From NCBI GenBank assembly GCA_030601745.1, contig JAUWBI010000009.1:1-62569 (forward strand): a stretch of 62,569 nt of DNA, in the 5' to 3' direction. Below are positions 7,454 to 17,096 of this stretch, one piece after another. The stretch is from Phycisphaerae bacterium. Its GTDB lineage: Bacteria; Planctomycetota; Phycisphaerae; Sedimentisphaerales; Anaerobacaceae. Below the pieces are notes generated by a model. The model was not told where the DNA came from. It did no database searches and was given only the letters and a program-made list of their open reading frames with translations. The first letter of the stretch is position 1, and every line of letters begins with the position of its first letter. A program made the position numbers and the translations under genes.

Positions 7454-9919
7454 TCATTCTTTTGCGTCGATGCGCCATTCGAGGATTCCGGCGGAGAAGT
7501 TTGGCTGCAACTGGGCCTCAATTCGCAACGACTGTGTTTGGATGGTGTCGAAGCTTACTTTATGGAATTTGTCCTTTTCCACACCATAGGCGCCGGCGTT
7601 GGGGACTTGCTTCCATTGGCCTGCGTTCTTGTACAGCAGCCGCCAGGACTTCGGAATGCGACAGCCTCCGCCGCCGGTATCGTCGAACCAGTAAACGTCG
7701 GCGCGGGAAACTTTCTTCGGCTGCTCGAAATCATACTGTACCCATTCCGTTGTGCCCTTGCGAGGCCACCAGGTGAACCGCGGAATGCTCTGGTCGTTCG
7801 AATTCTTAGGCACCAGCTTGTCGCTGAGCGCTGCGACGGTGTCAGCCCCCCAGCAGTGCGAGGCGGTGGTGGGCAATAGTTTCGGGGGTTCTTTCCACTT
7901 GTGAGCGTCGGGGCCGGTGCCAATGGTCGGAAACGCTGAAATTCGCAGGCGGGCACAGCCCATCGGGATTAACGTAACGGTTTCGACCGGCTCGTCGGAT
8001 TTGACGGGACTTTGCTGCAGCTTGCCAACCAGACCAAGGTGGTCCTTCTTCCATTCCGGAATCTTTTTGGCTTTAGCACGCAGCTCGATGGGAGCGGCCT
8101 TAGCTTCAAAAGGCTGGTCGTCATCGGGCCAGACATTGCGGACAACCTGGAACAACGAAGCCGGGCCCTTCTCGTCCAATACCAGCCCATAGTTCCAGGC
8201 GGTGGTGGGATGTATCTCCCAGGCAGGCCATTTGTCGGTGCCGCCTGCGCGGACGTACTGCTCGCCAATCTTCAGCGAGTATGTTAGCGGCCCGCGGTTT
8301 ACCGATACGCTGTTTTTATTTTTCGTCCACTTTGTGAGCGTGATGTTCATTGGTAAAATGAGATTTACGATGTCGCCATTTTTCCAACTGCGTTCAATCA
8401 TTATGTATGAGCGCGGGCGTGCTTTTTTCGCTGATTTGCCGTTGATAGTCAGTTGGGGATTGCTGCACCAGCCCGGGACGCGCAGATAAAGTGGGAATCG
8501 AACCGGCTTAGCGGTTGCGACAATCAGTTGGATATTCTCGTCGAATGGATAGCGTGTCTTCTCGACAATAGTAACCTCCGTGCCGTCGCCGACCTTTGCC
8601 GTGACCTGACAGGGAGCGTAGAGCATGGCGGCCAGGCCGTTGTCGGGTGTAGCCAGCCAGAGGTGTTGGGCATAATACGGCCAGCCGTGCCCGGTGTTGT
8701 GCTGGCAGCAGCGGTGACGGTGTGGGTCGAACAGGAGCATCGGGCCGCGGTTTTGAAATCCCGGCGATTTATTGTGCCGGTCGCACAGTATCAGATTAGG
8801 GGCAGTGAGGTAATGCAGCGCTTTCATATCCGGCGTCATCGACACGGGCAGTGAGTTGAACGTTACCTCCTCGCATCGGTCGGCCCACTTAGGGTCGCCG
8901 GTGAATGTCAGCAGCATTTCGTCCGAGAGCATCATCTCGACCATTGCGCAGGTTTCAGCGGCCTGTCGCGGACCGATGTAGCCGGGTCGGGCGTTTTCGT
9001 CTGCGCCGAACATACCGCCGGGGACCTGGCCGTAGGTGCCCATTACGGTCTGATAGTCGCGTTCGGTAGCTGCCAGGTGATTGGGGTCTTTCGACTGCTG
9101 GTAGAAGACGGCCGGGCCGCGGAAGCACTGGGCGATGTTCACAACGTGCCAACTGGCGACGCCGCCGGTCCAGTCGGCGGTGTTGCGGTGGATTTTCTCG
9201 CCCAGGTCCAGAAGCGACTTGTCGCCGGTACGATTGTAGAGCCAGTAGACGCTGGCGAGGTTGTCACTGGCCCGCTGGTTCTGCCAGAAGGGCTCAAGGA
9301 AATCTTCGTCCGGGATAGTTAGCTGCCAGCGGAAGTATTTGGTCATAAGTTCAATGACGCGCTCATCGCCGGAATACTCATAGTACGATTGTAATACGTT
9401 GAGCATAATCATATTGGGCCATACGTCGGGTTTGCCGCCACGTATGCGCTTAAGGTTCGAGCGCGGTCCGAAGTATCCATCGTCGCGCTGGCCGGCTATC
9501 GCCGGCTCAATCCACGTGCGTGCCTCGTCGATGATTCGCTTGTCACCCAGCACATATCCGAGGTTACTGAATCCTTTCAGCCAGTACGGCACCTCTTCCC
9601 AGGGGCTATGTCCCTGGCCTTTCGTGCTAAGCCAGGCGTTGTTTTCCTTCTTGAGGAACCGGCTGATTTCGAGCAGGTGTCCGGTGAAGCCCTCGGCCTC
9701 CAGTTCGAGCTGCCTGCGGACCCAGCCCTGCGGCTTGATTGCACCTATCGGCAGTTTCATAAACGGGCTTGGCGTCAGCGGCGGACGGTTGCTTATGTAG
9801 AAGTCGTTCGTCGCCTCAGTGTCCGGCTGTTCAACAACACGGATGCCCTCATTGGCACCGCAGCCGAACCCCGCGATACACACAACCAACATCACATTAA
9901 ATAGCGGATACTTAAACAT
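7454..9919 (-). CDS. GH127-type beta-L-arabinofuranosidase (DUF1680) lipoprotein with C-terminal discoidin-like domain
   Basis: 821 residues from the third of three adjacent ATGs, which is six bases from GAAGGAG; the first ATG would abut the site. The N-terminus is a lipoprotein signal (FNVMLVVCIAGFGC). The body is the (alpha/alpha)6 DUF1680 fold. The Zn-thiolate active site of GH127 is intact: E322 and C324 in AETCAMVE, and the C404-C405 pair in HRCCQHNTGHGW, matching Glu338/Cys340/Cys417/Cys418 of Bifidobacterium HypBA1, where Cys417 is the nucleophile. After ~690 an F5/8 type C-like beta domain follows (WVQYDFEQPKKVSRADVYWF). It probably removes terminal L-arabinofuranose from plant or algal glycans outside the cytoplasm. 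Confidence 0.9.
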   Translation of the reverse strand: MFKYPLFNVMLVVCIAGFGCGANEGIRVVEQPDTEATNDFYISNRPPLTPSPFMKLPIGAIKPQGWVRRQLELEAEGFTGHLLEISRFLKKENNAWLSTKGQGHSPWEEVPYWLKGFSNLGYVLGDKRIIDEARTWIEPAIAGQRDDGYFGPRSNLKRIRGGKPDVWPNMIMLNVLQSYYEYSGDERVIELMTKYFRWQLTIPDEDFLEPFWQNQRASDNLASVYWLYNRTGDKSLLDLGEKIHRNTADWTGGVASWHVVNIAQCFRGPAVFYQQSKDPNHLAATERDYQTVMGTYGQVPGGMFGADENARPGYIGPRQAAETCAMVEMMLSDEMLLTFTGDPKWADRCEEVTFNSLPVSMTPDMKALHYLTAPNLILCDRHNKSPGFQNRGPMLLFDPHRHRCCQHNTGHGWPYYAQHLWLATPDNGLAAMLYAPCQVTAKVGDGTEVTIVEKTRYPFDENIQLIVATAKPVRFPLYLRVPGWCSNPQLTINGKSAKKARPRSYIMIERSWKNGDIVNLILPMNITLTKWTKNKNSVSVNRGPLTYSLKIGEQYVRAGGTDKWPAWEIHPTTAWNYGLVLDEKGPASLFQVVRNVWPDDDQPFEAKAAPIELRAKAKKIPEWKKDHLGLVGKLQQSPVKSDEPVETVTLIPMGCARLRISAFPTIGTGPDAHKWKEPPKLLPTTASHCWGADTVAALSDKLVPKNSNDQSIPRFTWWPRKGTTEWVQYDFEQPKKVSRADVYWFDDTGGGGCRIPKSWRLLYKNAGQWKQVPNAGAYGVEKDKFHKVSFDTIQTQSLRIEAQLQPNFSAGILEWRIDAKE

Positions 9920-10344
9920 CATCATCTCCTTCAAATTCAGATAATCAGAGGTTTCCCACATAAAGCTCTCAATCGAGCCATCAACAAATCGCTATTTAGC
10001 CTCATAATGGCGGATAACCTCTCAATTATATGCAAAAGCCAACCTGTTGCTAATAAAAAATACGCATCGTCCATATCCTAAGCCCCACTTGGCGCAACCG
10101 GTTTTCCGAGCGAGGGTTATGCTGCCCGGTTTTGCGTGGGGATTGAGGTTTTGTTTTGTGCGTTGCCAAATCCGCCTATGGCAAACTGCAATAAATCAGG
10201 TTCCCATTTTGCGATTTATTCCGAAATGGGGACCTCTCTTGAAGAATTGTGATTTCCGGGTAAAGCCAGGAAAAAAAGGGTGTAAGCTCCGATTGAGTTG
10301 GGAGCGGCATCCCTTCCGTCTGAAATTGGATTAGCAAAGTTCAG
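9920..10344. other. Intergenic region without recognisable gene
   Basis: About 425 bases between the GH127 gene and the VCBS/dockerin gene. An open frame at 10047-10334 on the plus strand has low-complexity basic composition, no ribosome site and no recognisable features. I see nothing else beyond the GH127 ribosome site at the left end. Confidence 0.5.
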
Positions 10345-11502
10345 CTATTCAACGCCTATCAGCCAGTTTGCAGCAAACTGCCGCAAATCATCCAGGTCGA
10401 CTTTCTCATCATCATTGGCGAGGTCAGCCCCACCGCATTCGCCGCAGTTGGTTTGCCGCCAATAAATAGCGAACGAGGCGAAATCTGCGAAGTTTACACG
10501 GCCGTCGCCATCGAGGTCGCCGATTTCAGGTATGCCCTCGTACAGATGGACTTGGCCGCCACTTGCTCCGATGAGCACATCGGGGTAGGCATCTATCGGA
10601 CCGAAGTGGCCGTCCCCTGTCCAGTAGCATACGAACGGCCTGGAGCGCGAGCTCGGAAGGTCAATCGGAACACCGTTGGATTCGACAAGCGAATAGCCTG
10701 AGAAGGTCGGGGCCGAATCTGTTCCAACGTTGCTGTAGAACAAAAGCCGGCCATTGGTGTCGCCTACAAGAAGGTCTTTCTTACCATCGAAATCCGCATC
10801 AAAAACGTCGGGACTTGACCTCCAGGTCAGCACAAGCAGGTCCGAACCGTTTTCCTTGGCAAAGGTTTTTGTGAGAAAATCAGGCCCAGTATCGGTCCCT
10901 TCGTTGATAAATATGTGGATTTTGCCGTTGAGGGCTCCAACGACCAGGTCTTTCTTTTCGTCATTGTTCCAGTCCACAACAGAGGGGGTCGCTCGGTCTC
11001 CGACGTCGATGTTTATTTTCGAGCCGGGCGGGCCGACCTGGAGGAACGTTCCGCCATCGAAGGTTGGGGCGCTATCGGTGCCGATGTTGAGGAAGATTTT
11101 GACAGTTCCATCGGCCTGACCCACAAGCAGGTCCTTGCGTGCGTCCGCATCCCAATAGACGACGCGAGGGAAGCAGCCCAGGCAGCCCGACGGTGGACAA
11201 TAAAGATTGGCCCCGTTGGACTGGGCATAAAAGTAATCCGAGAAGCTCGGGGCGGATTCCGCTCCGTCGTTCAGATACACACGCACATATCCACTTCCCG
11301 TACCGATGACGAGGTCTTTGAGGTTGTCGTTGTCCCAGTCCACGAAGGACGGCACCGAGTACGTGCCGACATCGATGTCAACGCTGTTGGCCTTGACAAG
11401 CTCTTCAGGCCCGAGATTAAGCAATGTACCATCACAAAATCCGTCGTTTGGGGTCATTATCAACACGGAAACCGCCAAGGTCATCAGCACTATACATTTC
11501 AT
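10345..11502 (-). CDS. Secreted VCBS/FG-GAP repeat protein with C-terminal dockerin-like domain
   Basis: 385 residues with a signal peptide (MKCIVLMTLAVSVLIM). Residues ~35-320 hold about five VCBS/FG-GAP-type beta-propeller repeats, each with a D-x-D-x-D/N-x-K-D-L-V/L-V/I-G core (VDWDNDNLKDLVIG, VYWDADARKDLLVG, VDWNNDEKKDLVVG, FDADFDGKKDLLVG). The end is a dockerin type I-like pair of calcium-binding loops: GDLDGDGRVNFADFASFA and a degenerate second half ANDDEKVDLDDLRQFAANWL. In planctomycetes such tails are common on secreted proteins; whether they bind cohesins there is not established. It is probably a surface or extracellular binding protein. Start ATG 11502 has GAGGG upstream. Confidence 0.85.
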   Translation of the reverse strand: MKCIVLMTLAVSVLIMTPNDGFCDGTLLNLGPEELVKANSVDIDVGTYSVPSFVDWDNDNLKDLVIGTGSGYVRVYLNDGAESAPSFSDYFYAQSNGANLYCPPSGCLGCFPRVVYWDADARKDLLVGQADGTVKIFLNIGTDSAPTFDGGTFLQVGPPGSKINIDVGDRATPSVVDWNNDEKKDLVVGALNGKIHIFINEGTDTGPDFLTKTFAKENGSDLLVLTWRSSPDVFDADFDGKKDLLVGDTNGRLLFYSNVGTDSAPTFSGYSLVESNGVPIDLPSSRSRPFVCYWTGDGHFGPIDAYPDVLIGASGGQVHLYEGIPEIGDLDGDGRVNFADFASFAIYWRQTNCGECGGADLANDDEKVDLDDLRQFAANWLIGVE

Positions 11503-11849
11503 CTTACACCCTCATTTGTGGAAACAGGCAAAAAACAGTATGGATAAAAAAACCGGTTTTACCGTTAGCAGCCTGGCAGGAAACAAATGGACATTTCCTC
11601 ACTACCGTCCTTGAATAAATAACATTGTATCTGATTGAGAGGAAAACGTCAAGTGAAATTGCGGCACTTTCGGAAAACGCGAGTGTGTCACCTGCTGTAT
11701 TACCGTTTTATCGGCCATTCCCAAGCCTGCAACGAGCCGGCAGTTTGTTCTTCGTCCGGGAACAACCTATATTTTGCTCCAAAGAGTTGCTTTCCTGGCA
11801 CTTTAGCGGCTATAATTGCTACCGCATATAACATAAAGAGCGATACGAA
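11503..11849. other. Divergent intergenic region between VCBS protein and MBL hydrolase
   Basis: About 350 bases with no credible gene. It should hold promoters for both flanking genes. Only the one at 11787-11816 for the MBL gene is visible. Confidence 0.5.
11787..11816 (+). promoter_or_regulatory. Possible promoter of MBL-fold hydrolase
   Basis: TTGCTT (11787-11792) and a perfect TATAAT (11811-11816) are 18 bases apart, about 35 bases upstream of the start codon. Confidence 0.4.
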
Positions 11850-12635
11850 ATGCAAGATATAAGCATTACAGTTGTTTACGACAATAATCCATACAAGCAG
11901 GGACTGGAAACCGGCTGGGGATTTTCGGCACTTATAACCAGCCCTGAGAAAAGCATCCTCTTTGATAGCGGCCGAGACAGCTCTTTGCTCAATAATATGG
12001 AAAAATTAGCGGTAGACCCTGACAAAATAGATATAGTCGTTCTCTCTCACATTCATCCCGACCATACCGGCGGATTGGGCAGCCTTCTCGAAAAGAATCC
12101 CAACGTTACCGTCTATCTGCCAGAATCATTTCCAACAAAGTTTAAGGATAGCGTGCAGGCACGCGGGTCAAAAATAGTTGAGGTCGAACAGCCAATGAAG
12201 ATTTGTGAGAACGTATATTCGACCGGCCAGCTTGGAAAATGGATAAAAGAGCAGTCTTTAATTATCCAAACGGACAAGGGCCTGATACTGATAACCGGCT
12301 GTGCGCATCCCGGCATTGTAAACATCGTAAACCCCGTTAGAAGTTCCCGCCAGCGTGGGACAGGAGCCGAGTGTCTTACTTCTAACGGGGTAAACATAGC
12401 AAAAGATTTAGTGAAGGATGATTTCCTTCTGGTAATGGGCGGCTTCCATCTCGAATGGGCAACAAAAGGTAAAATCGAGAAAATCATTTCGGCTTTCAAG
12501 CAATGGCACGTGCGCTATGTCGGCCCCTGTCACTGTACAGGCGATAAAGCGAGAGCTTTATTCGAAAAGCATTTCGGCAACAACTACATAAATATCGGCG
12601 CAGGAAAAGTAATAACCACGGCCGATTTACAATGA
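11850..12635 (+). CDS. MBL-fold metallo-hydrolase with in-frame repeat insertion
   Basis: 261 residues. The metallo-beta-lactamase metal motif is HIHPDHTGG, with further ligands in GCAHPG and the final histidine in GPCHCTGDKA. This is the family of 7,8-dihydropterin-6-methyl-4-(beta-D-ribofuranosyl)aminobenzene-5'-phosphate synthase-like hydrolases, whose substrates in bacteria are mostly unknown. After GIVNIV there is a 21-codon block (NPVRSSRQRGTGAECLTSNG and one more residue) that the family lacks. It is encoded by a long inverted repeat (12331-12391) with a 6-bp direct repeat at its ends. Deleting it would give GIVNIVNIAKDLVKDD, which fits the family. The protein is probably still folded, since the insertion lies between secondary-structure elements. 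No clear operon. Confidence 0.82.
   Translation: MQDISITVVYDNNPYKQGLETGWGFSALITSPEKSILFDSGRDSSLLNNMEKLAVDPDKIDIVVLSHIHPDHTGGLGSLLEKNPNVTVYLPESFPTKFKDSVQARGSKIVEVEQPMKICENVYSTGQLGKWIKEQSLIIQTDKGLILITGCAHPGIVNIVNPVRSSRQRGTGAECLTSNGVNIAKDLVKDDFLLVMGGFHLEWATKGKIEKIISAFKQWHVRYVGPCHCTGDKARALFEKHFGNNYINIGAGKVITTADLQ
12327..12395. repeat. 63-bp palindromic insertion element inside MBL gene
   Basis: ACCCCGTTAGAAGT (12331-12344) is perfectly complementary to 12378-12391, and an inner hairpin TCCC...GGGA lies at 12345-12360. The hexamer GTAAAC at 12327-12332 recurs at 12390-12395, exactly 63 bases later. This is consistent with a target-site duplication or slippage, and it leaves the reading frame intact. 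Confidence 0.75.
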
Positions 12636-12752
12636 AGCTGGTCTCATTATTTACGGCGTCCAGACGCTTTTTGATTTTTTGCAACTGTTGGTGCAGGCGG
12701 AACAAATGCCGAATGCCCGTTACCAATAAGAATAGGCGGGAAAGAGTGGTGG

Positions 12753-13160
12753 TCAGCTTGCCTGTGATATGATTAGGCCGAGCTTTTCTATTTCTTCAAG
12801 AAGTTTTTCTTTTTTCACGGGCTTAACAATATACGCTTCACAACCTGTTCTAAAAGCCCCCGTTACATTTTTGGAGTCGCCTGAGGTGGTTGTCATAATC
12901 ACCTTGACGCCGTCAAGGCCGCCTATTCCGTGCTGGCTCTCTATCTTGCGAATTGCTTTCAAGACGTCATGGCCGTCCATCTCAGGCATCATAATGTCAA
13001 GGCATATCAGGTCATAGGGTTGGCCCTGCTTTAATGCCTTTCGAAAGGCCTTCACTGCCTTATCTCCATTAACAGCAATGAAGCAATCACCATAATCCGC
13101 CAGGTATGTCTGCAATAGTTTGCAAGCGGTAGAATCATCTTCCACAATCAGGCATTTCAT
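12753..13160 (-). CDS. Single-domain response regulator
   Basis: 135 residues comprising one CheY-like receiver domain and no output domain. The acidic pocket is D8/D9 (LIVEDDS), the phospho-acceptor is D55 (LICLDIMMPEMDG), and the conserved switch residues are T90/T91 (VIMTTTSG) and K113 (IVKPVKK). It begins 27 bases after the stop of the large hybrid kinase and is almost certainly co-transcribed with it, so it is probably the end of that phosphorelay or a free regulator tuned by it. Confidence 0.93.
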   Translation of the reverse strand: MKCLIVEDDSTACKLLQTYLADYGDCFIAVNGDKAVKAFRKALKQGQPYDLICLDIMMPEMDGHDVLKAIRKIESQHGIGGLDGVKVIMTTTSGDSKNVTGAFRTGCEAYIVKPVKKEKLLEEIEKLGLIISQAS

Positions 13161-13187
13161 ATAAATTCCCTTGTTTAATTGTTTTTT

Positions 13188-16100
13188 TCATTTACTTTTT
13201 AATTGTTTCGCTTGTTTGTTATTTTCTTGTTGTTTTGCTATTTCAATCCAGTCGGCCCTGGACAAAAACGACGCCACTTTCTTGAACTCGGCTTGCACAT
13301 CCTCAAAAAGCAAAGCGGCTGCCGCCATATCTTTTTTTCGCGCGGCACACTCAAGATGATAAGCGGTCTGCGACAATCGTGTGGCACTAACATGCGAAGC
13401 CGCCCCTTTTAGCTTATGAGCGTATAATTGAATATCTGCCGGCTTTTTAACTTTTATTGCGTCGGCAATGGATTCTATACATAGGGGACCATCCTCCAAA
13501 AATATTTCGACAATATCTTTAATCACATCTTCATCACCGCATACTTCCACAATAGACGCCCAATCAATTATACTTTCCTTCTTTCGAGCATCAGCCGACT
13601 TGGTTGGCTGGACTTCCGGAGATTTCTCACTGGAGCAAAGCTGGCCGAGCTCATCTACCCGGGACTTGAGTGAATCGATTCTTTCAGCCGGAGCTGTGCT
13701 CTCTGAAGGCAGATATTTGCGAATTATTTGCAGCAACTGCTTGCGGTCGATTGGTTTGGCCATATAATCACTACAACCGGCGGCAATGCATTTTTCGTCG
13801 TCGCCCTTCATTACATAGGCAGTCAGAGCGACTATTGCTGTTTTCAATCCCTTTCTGCGAAGGATTTTTGTGGCCTCATATCCGTTCATATTGGGCATTT
13901 GTATGTCCATAAATATCAGCTCAAACGGCTGATTGAGGGCTTTATCGACCGCCTCTTTGCCGTCCTCTGCTATTGTTACCTGTAAGCCCATCTTTTCCAG
14001 CAGCAGTTTAATAAGCATCTGATTGGTTAGACTATCTTCTGCAACTAAAACCCGGCCGGAGAATTCAGCCTGCTCTGGGATGTCCATATCCTGGCTTAAC
14101 TTGTTCACAAAGTCGTATTTGTTAAACAATGGTTGCGATTTTACATCAACACCTGCTGGAATTGTAAGTGAGAACACCGAGCCCTTGCCCTCTTCACTGG
14201 TTAGAGAAAGTTCTCCACTGAGAAGATGTGCCAACTGTCTCGTGATAGGCAATCCCAGGCCCGTGCCGCTGTATCTGCGAGTGCTGCTTCCGTCCACCTG
14301 CATAAACTCCTCAAATATCAATTCCTGCTTGTGAGCGGGGATGCCAATTCCCGTATCCTCGACGTCAAAACGGATATATGGTTCAGGGCGCCCTTTATCG
14401 TTGACCTCTTGCAGAGAAACATTTACGTACACGTGTCCTTCCTTAGTGAATTTAATAGCGTTATTTACAAGATTAGTCAAACATTGACGCAAGCGAACAG
14501 GGTCGGTGTGTATTTGCACAGGCAGTTCGGTACATTGCAAAACTTCAAATACCAGTCTTTTTTTCGTTGCCGCCGGTCGCATTAGTGATTCGATGCCGGC
14601 AAGCAACTGTTCCAACGGGCAGTCAACAATCTCAATATCAAGTTTGCCCGCTTCAATCTTAGAGAAGTCCAGAATATCGTTAATGAGCTGCAGGAGGTTC
14701 TCGCTACTTTCTCGGATGATATTGACATGATGTCTCTGTTCATCCGTTAACTCTTCTTCTGCCAGCACCTCGCTAAAACCTATAATGGCATTCATCGGCG
14801 TTCGTATTTCGTGGCTCATATTTGCGAGGAATTCGCTTTTGGCCTGGCCAGCTACGACCGCTTCCTGAGCCAGCAGACTGGCCCGCTTGATGGAGTCCTC
14901 AAGCTGCAGGTTGGTTTGTTCGAGTTCTGCCCAGGCTTTTTCTGCCTGCTCCTTGGCGTGCTTCAAGTCTTCTTCGGCGCGTTTGCGTGTGCCGAGATAT
15001 CCAATGGTGGCTGCGAAGAGACGCAGCAGCTCACATTGCTGTTCGGTTATAGAGCCTTTGATGATTCGGTTGTCCATACTGATATGCCCGATGACCTTTT
15101 CGCCGTCCCAGATGCCGGCGAAGACCTGGGCAGCTTGACCGACGACTTGCCCTTTGTGGTTGGTTAGCGGTAGTTCGCCTTCGAGAACAAAGGGCTCTTT
15201 GCCCAGCAAAACCCTTCCATCAGGGGTATCCGGGTTGAGTTTGTTTTTCTTGCCGCGTTCGTCGCAGATGTTTCCGTTTTCGTCCACTCCGAACGAACCG
15301 ACTATGGTATCGGGTTCATCGGAGCGAAACCAGATGCCCAGGCGATCAAACCCTAAGCGGTTTCGTCCGAGCTCAACGGCTCGGCGACAGAGGTCATCGA
15401 AGGAGTCGGTTGTGGCCAGCTCGTTGGTAACCTCAATCAAAGTAATGAGCTGCTCTCCAAAACCGCGCAGCGCATCCTCCGTCTGCTTACGCTCGGTGAC
15501 ATCCAGACAATATTCAATTATCTGAGTAACATTTCCTTCATTATCAAAAATGGGGTAACCGTGAACTTCAACGTTTCGAGGGTCCCCATCTTTATCGTAA
15601 TGGACGTGCTCTACCGTTACCGGTTCTCCAGTTTTTTTGATCTCTTCAACCGGACAAATGTGGTCGGGCCCATCACAAGGATTATCTCGTTTATGGGAAA
15701 GCATATAGCAGGTTGCTTTTTCGGGCAGCTTTCCCTGCCATGCAGCTGAATTGGCCATCTTAATTGTGTAATCATTGGCGTCAATAACATAGAGGGGATG
15801 TGTCAGGCATTCCAAAATGTTATTGAGGAATTCGTTTTGTTTGCGGAGGTCCTCCTCTTCCTCTTGCAGCTTCTTTTTTACTGCCCTGAAGATGTCCGTT
15901 TGAGTTACAATTCCGAGCAGCTCTTTATCCTGCATAACAACCAGCCGGCGAATATCCATTTTCTCCATAGCCCTGCTGGCGCTGAAGATAGAATAATCGG
16001 GGGATATAGTCATTACTGGAGAAGACATTATCTCCTCTATTCTTGTGTGAGTGGGATTCTTTTGTAGTGCAACAACTCTTTTGAGAAGGTCTTTTTCCGT

Positions 16101-16712
16101 GAGAACACCCACCGGCTCACCGGCTTCCAGAGCTATGATACAGGAGATATTATGCGAGGCCATAATTTTCGCTGCATCCACTACAGTTGCCTTCCTCTGT
16201 ATTTCAGCCACGTCTCTACTCATTATTTCCTCAATATCCCTCCACATACCATACGAGGTCAGAGCTCGAATCAGGTCGGTTTGCGTCACAATCCCCACCA
16301 ATCGTTTCTTCTTCAGGATTGGCAGTCGCTTGATGTGCTTGTCCTCTATAATTCTGCCGGCCTTAAGGACAGACAAATCAGAAGATATACTCTCCACCGG
16401 AGAGGACATTATCTCCCTCACCCTTAGCTTATCAAAATCCTTCTCCTCAGCCACAGCCCTTTTGAGGATATCCGTCTCGGTAAGGATACCTGCCACACTG
16501 TCGTTATCTACAACAATGATGCAGGAAATGTTATTCTCAGACATCACCTTCGTGGCCAAAACCACAGTTTCATCGGGGGAAATGGTAATCACATCCTTGC
16601 TCATCACGTCCCCTACTTCCAGCCAGGCCCGGAAGGAGGTTATCGAACAATCAGAATAAACATTCCTTATCTTACTTTTGACTAAATTGCTGAACCGCTC
16701 ATTATTCTCCAT
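13188..16712 (-). CDS. Hybrid sensor histidine kinase with four CBS domains, PAS, GAF, receiver and HPt
   Basis: 1174 residues from ATG 16712, which has GAAGGAA at good spacing; the open frame extends to 16790 without a site. Domain order: four CBS motifs (two Bateman modules, ~35-88, 98-152, 162-216, 226-280); a cysteine-containing PAS (~295-405); a GAF (~425-575); a coiled coil; HisKA with H634 (MSHEIRTPMN); HATPase with DTGIGIP and GTGLGL; a receiver with D936 and K986; and a C-terminal HPt with H1099 (AHKLKGAASHV). There are no membrane helices. It is a cytoplasmic His-Asp-His relay that probably reads adenine nucleotides through the CBS pairs and a small molecule or redox state through PAS/GAF. 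The output is likely the adjacent receiver protein. Confidence 0.92.
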   Translation of the reverse strand: MENNERFSNLVKSKIRNVYSDCSITSFRAWLEVGDVMSKDVITISPDETVVLATKVMSENNISCIIVVDNDSVAGILTETDILKRAVAEEKDFDKLRVREIMSSPVESISSDLSVLKAGRIIEDKHIKRLPILKKKRLVGIVTQTDLIRALTSYGMWRDIEEIMSRDVAEIQRKATVVDAAKIMASHNISCIIALEAGEPVGVLTEKDLLKRVVALQKNPTHTRIEEIMSSPVMTISPDYSIFSASRAMEKMDIRRLVVMQDKELLGIVTQTDIFRAVKKKLQEEEEDLRKQNEFLNNILECLTHPLYVIDANDYTIKMANSAAWQGKLPEKATCYMLSHKRDNPCDGPDHICPVEEIKKTGEPVTVEHVHYDKDGDPRNVEVHGYPIFDNEGNVTQIIEYCLDVTERKQTEDALRGFGEQLITLIEVTNELATTDSFDDLCRRAVELGRNRLGFDRLGIWFRSDEPDTIVGSFGVDENGNICDERGKKNKLNPDTPDGRVLLGKEPFVLEGELPLTNHKGQVVGQAAQVFAGIWDGEKVIGHISMDNRIIKGSITEQQCELLRLFAATIGYLGTRKRAEEDLKHAKEQAEKAWAELEQTNLQLEDSIKRASLLAQEAVVAGQAKSEFLANMSHEIRTPMNAIIGFSEVLAEEELTDEQRHHVNIIRESSENLLQLINDILDFSKIEAGKLDIEIVDCPLEQLLAGIESLMRPAATKKRLVFEVLQCTELPVQIHTDPVRLRQCLTNLVNNAIKFTKEGHVYVNVSLQEVNDKGRPEPYIRFDVEDTGIGIPAHKQELIFEEFMQVDGSSTRRYSGTGLGLPITRQLAHLLSGELSLTSEEGKGSVFSLTIPAGVDVKSQPLFNKYDFVNKLSQDMDIPEQAEFSGRVLVAEDSLTNQMLIKLLLEKMGLQVTIAEDGKEAVDKALNQPFELIFMDIQMPNMNGYEATKILRRKGLKTAIVALTAYVMKGDDEKCIAAGCSDYMAKPIDRKQLLQIIRKYLPSESTAPAERIDSLKSRVDELGQLCSSEKSPEVQPTKSADARKKESIIDWASIVEVCGDEDVIKDIVEIFLEDGPLCIESIADAIKVKKPADIQLYAHKLKGAASHVSATRLSQTAYHLECAARKKDMAAAALLFEDVQAEFKKVASFLSRADWIEIAKQQENNKQAKQLKSK

Positions 16713-16900
16713 CAGCGTTTCCTTCGCCCCCATTTTTTTGAACAGTGACTTAGCCGTTCCTGCAGGTGACGGTTTTCCTGGCTGACACACTCAATATTAT
16801 ATGTCTTCTCTGACAATCACCTGGTGCCAATAGTCGTAGCCGCCCCCATTTGCTTGAAGACAGAATCAAATTAAAGTATCGGTTAAAGTGAACTGGTACT

Positions 16901-16940
16901 TTTGTAGATAAAGCCGACAATTTGTAGATAAAGCCGACAA
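16901..16940. repeat. 20-bp perfect tandem duplication
   Basis: The 20 bases TTTGTAGATAAAGCCGACAA at 16901-16920 are repeated exactly at 16921-16940, upstream of the hybrid kinase gene. Confidence 0.9.
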
Positions 16941-17096
16941 TCGCGAATCCTTCAGGGCACAGCGATTACAGAACTTTTCTGCAGGCCTTATCGGTCGTGG
17001 TTTTAACAGGTTTGAATCTTTTACAGCAAAAACCCCTGCTTATGGGACAAAGAATTTGGTTGTAGTGGCGGTCTGGATGCAAAAGCCGCTTGCGCG

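Noticed and set aside
7089-7589. 166-codon plus-strand frame opposite mdh
   Set aside because: Antisense shadow of a strong mdh/GH127 coding region; the composition is a mirror of the real genes.
10047-10334. 95-codon plus-strand open frame in the gap before the VCBS protein
   Set aside because: Basic, Trp/Arg-rich random-like composition, no ribosome site and no recognisable motif.
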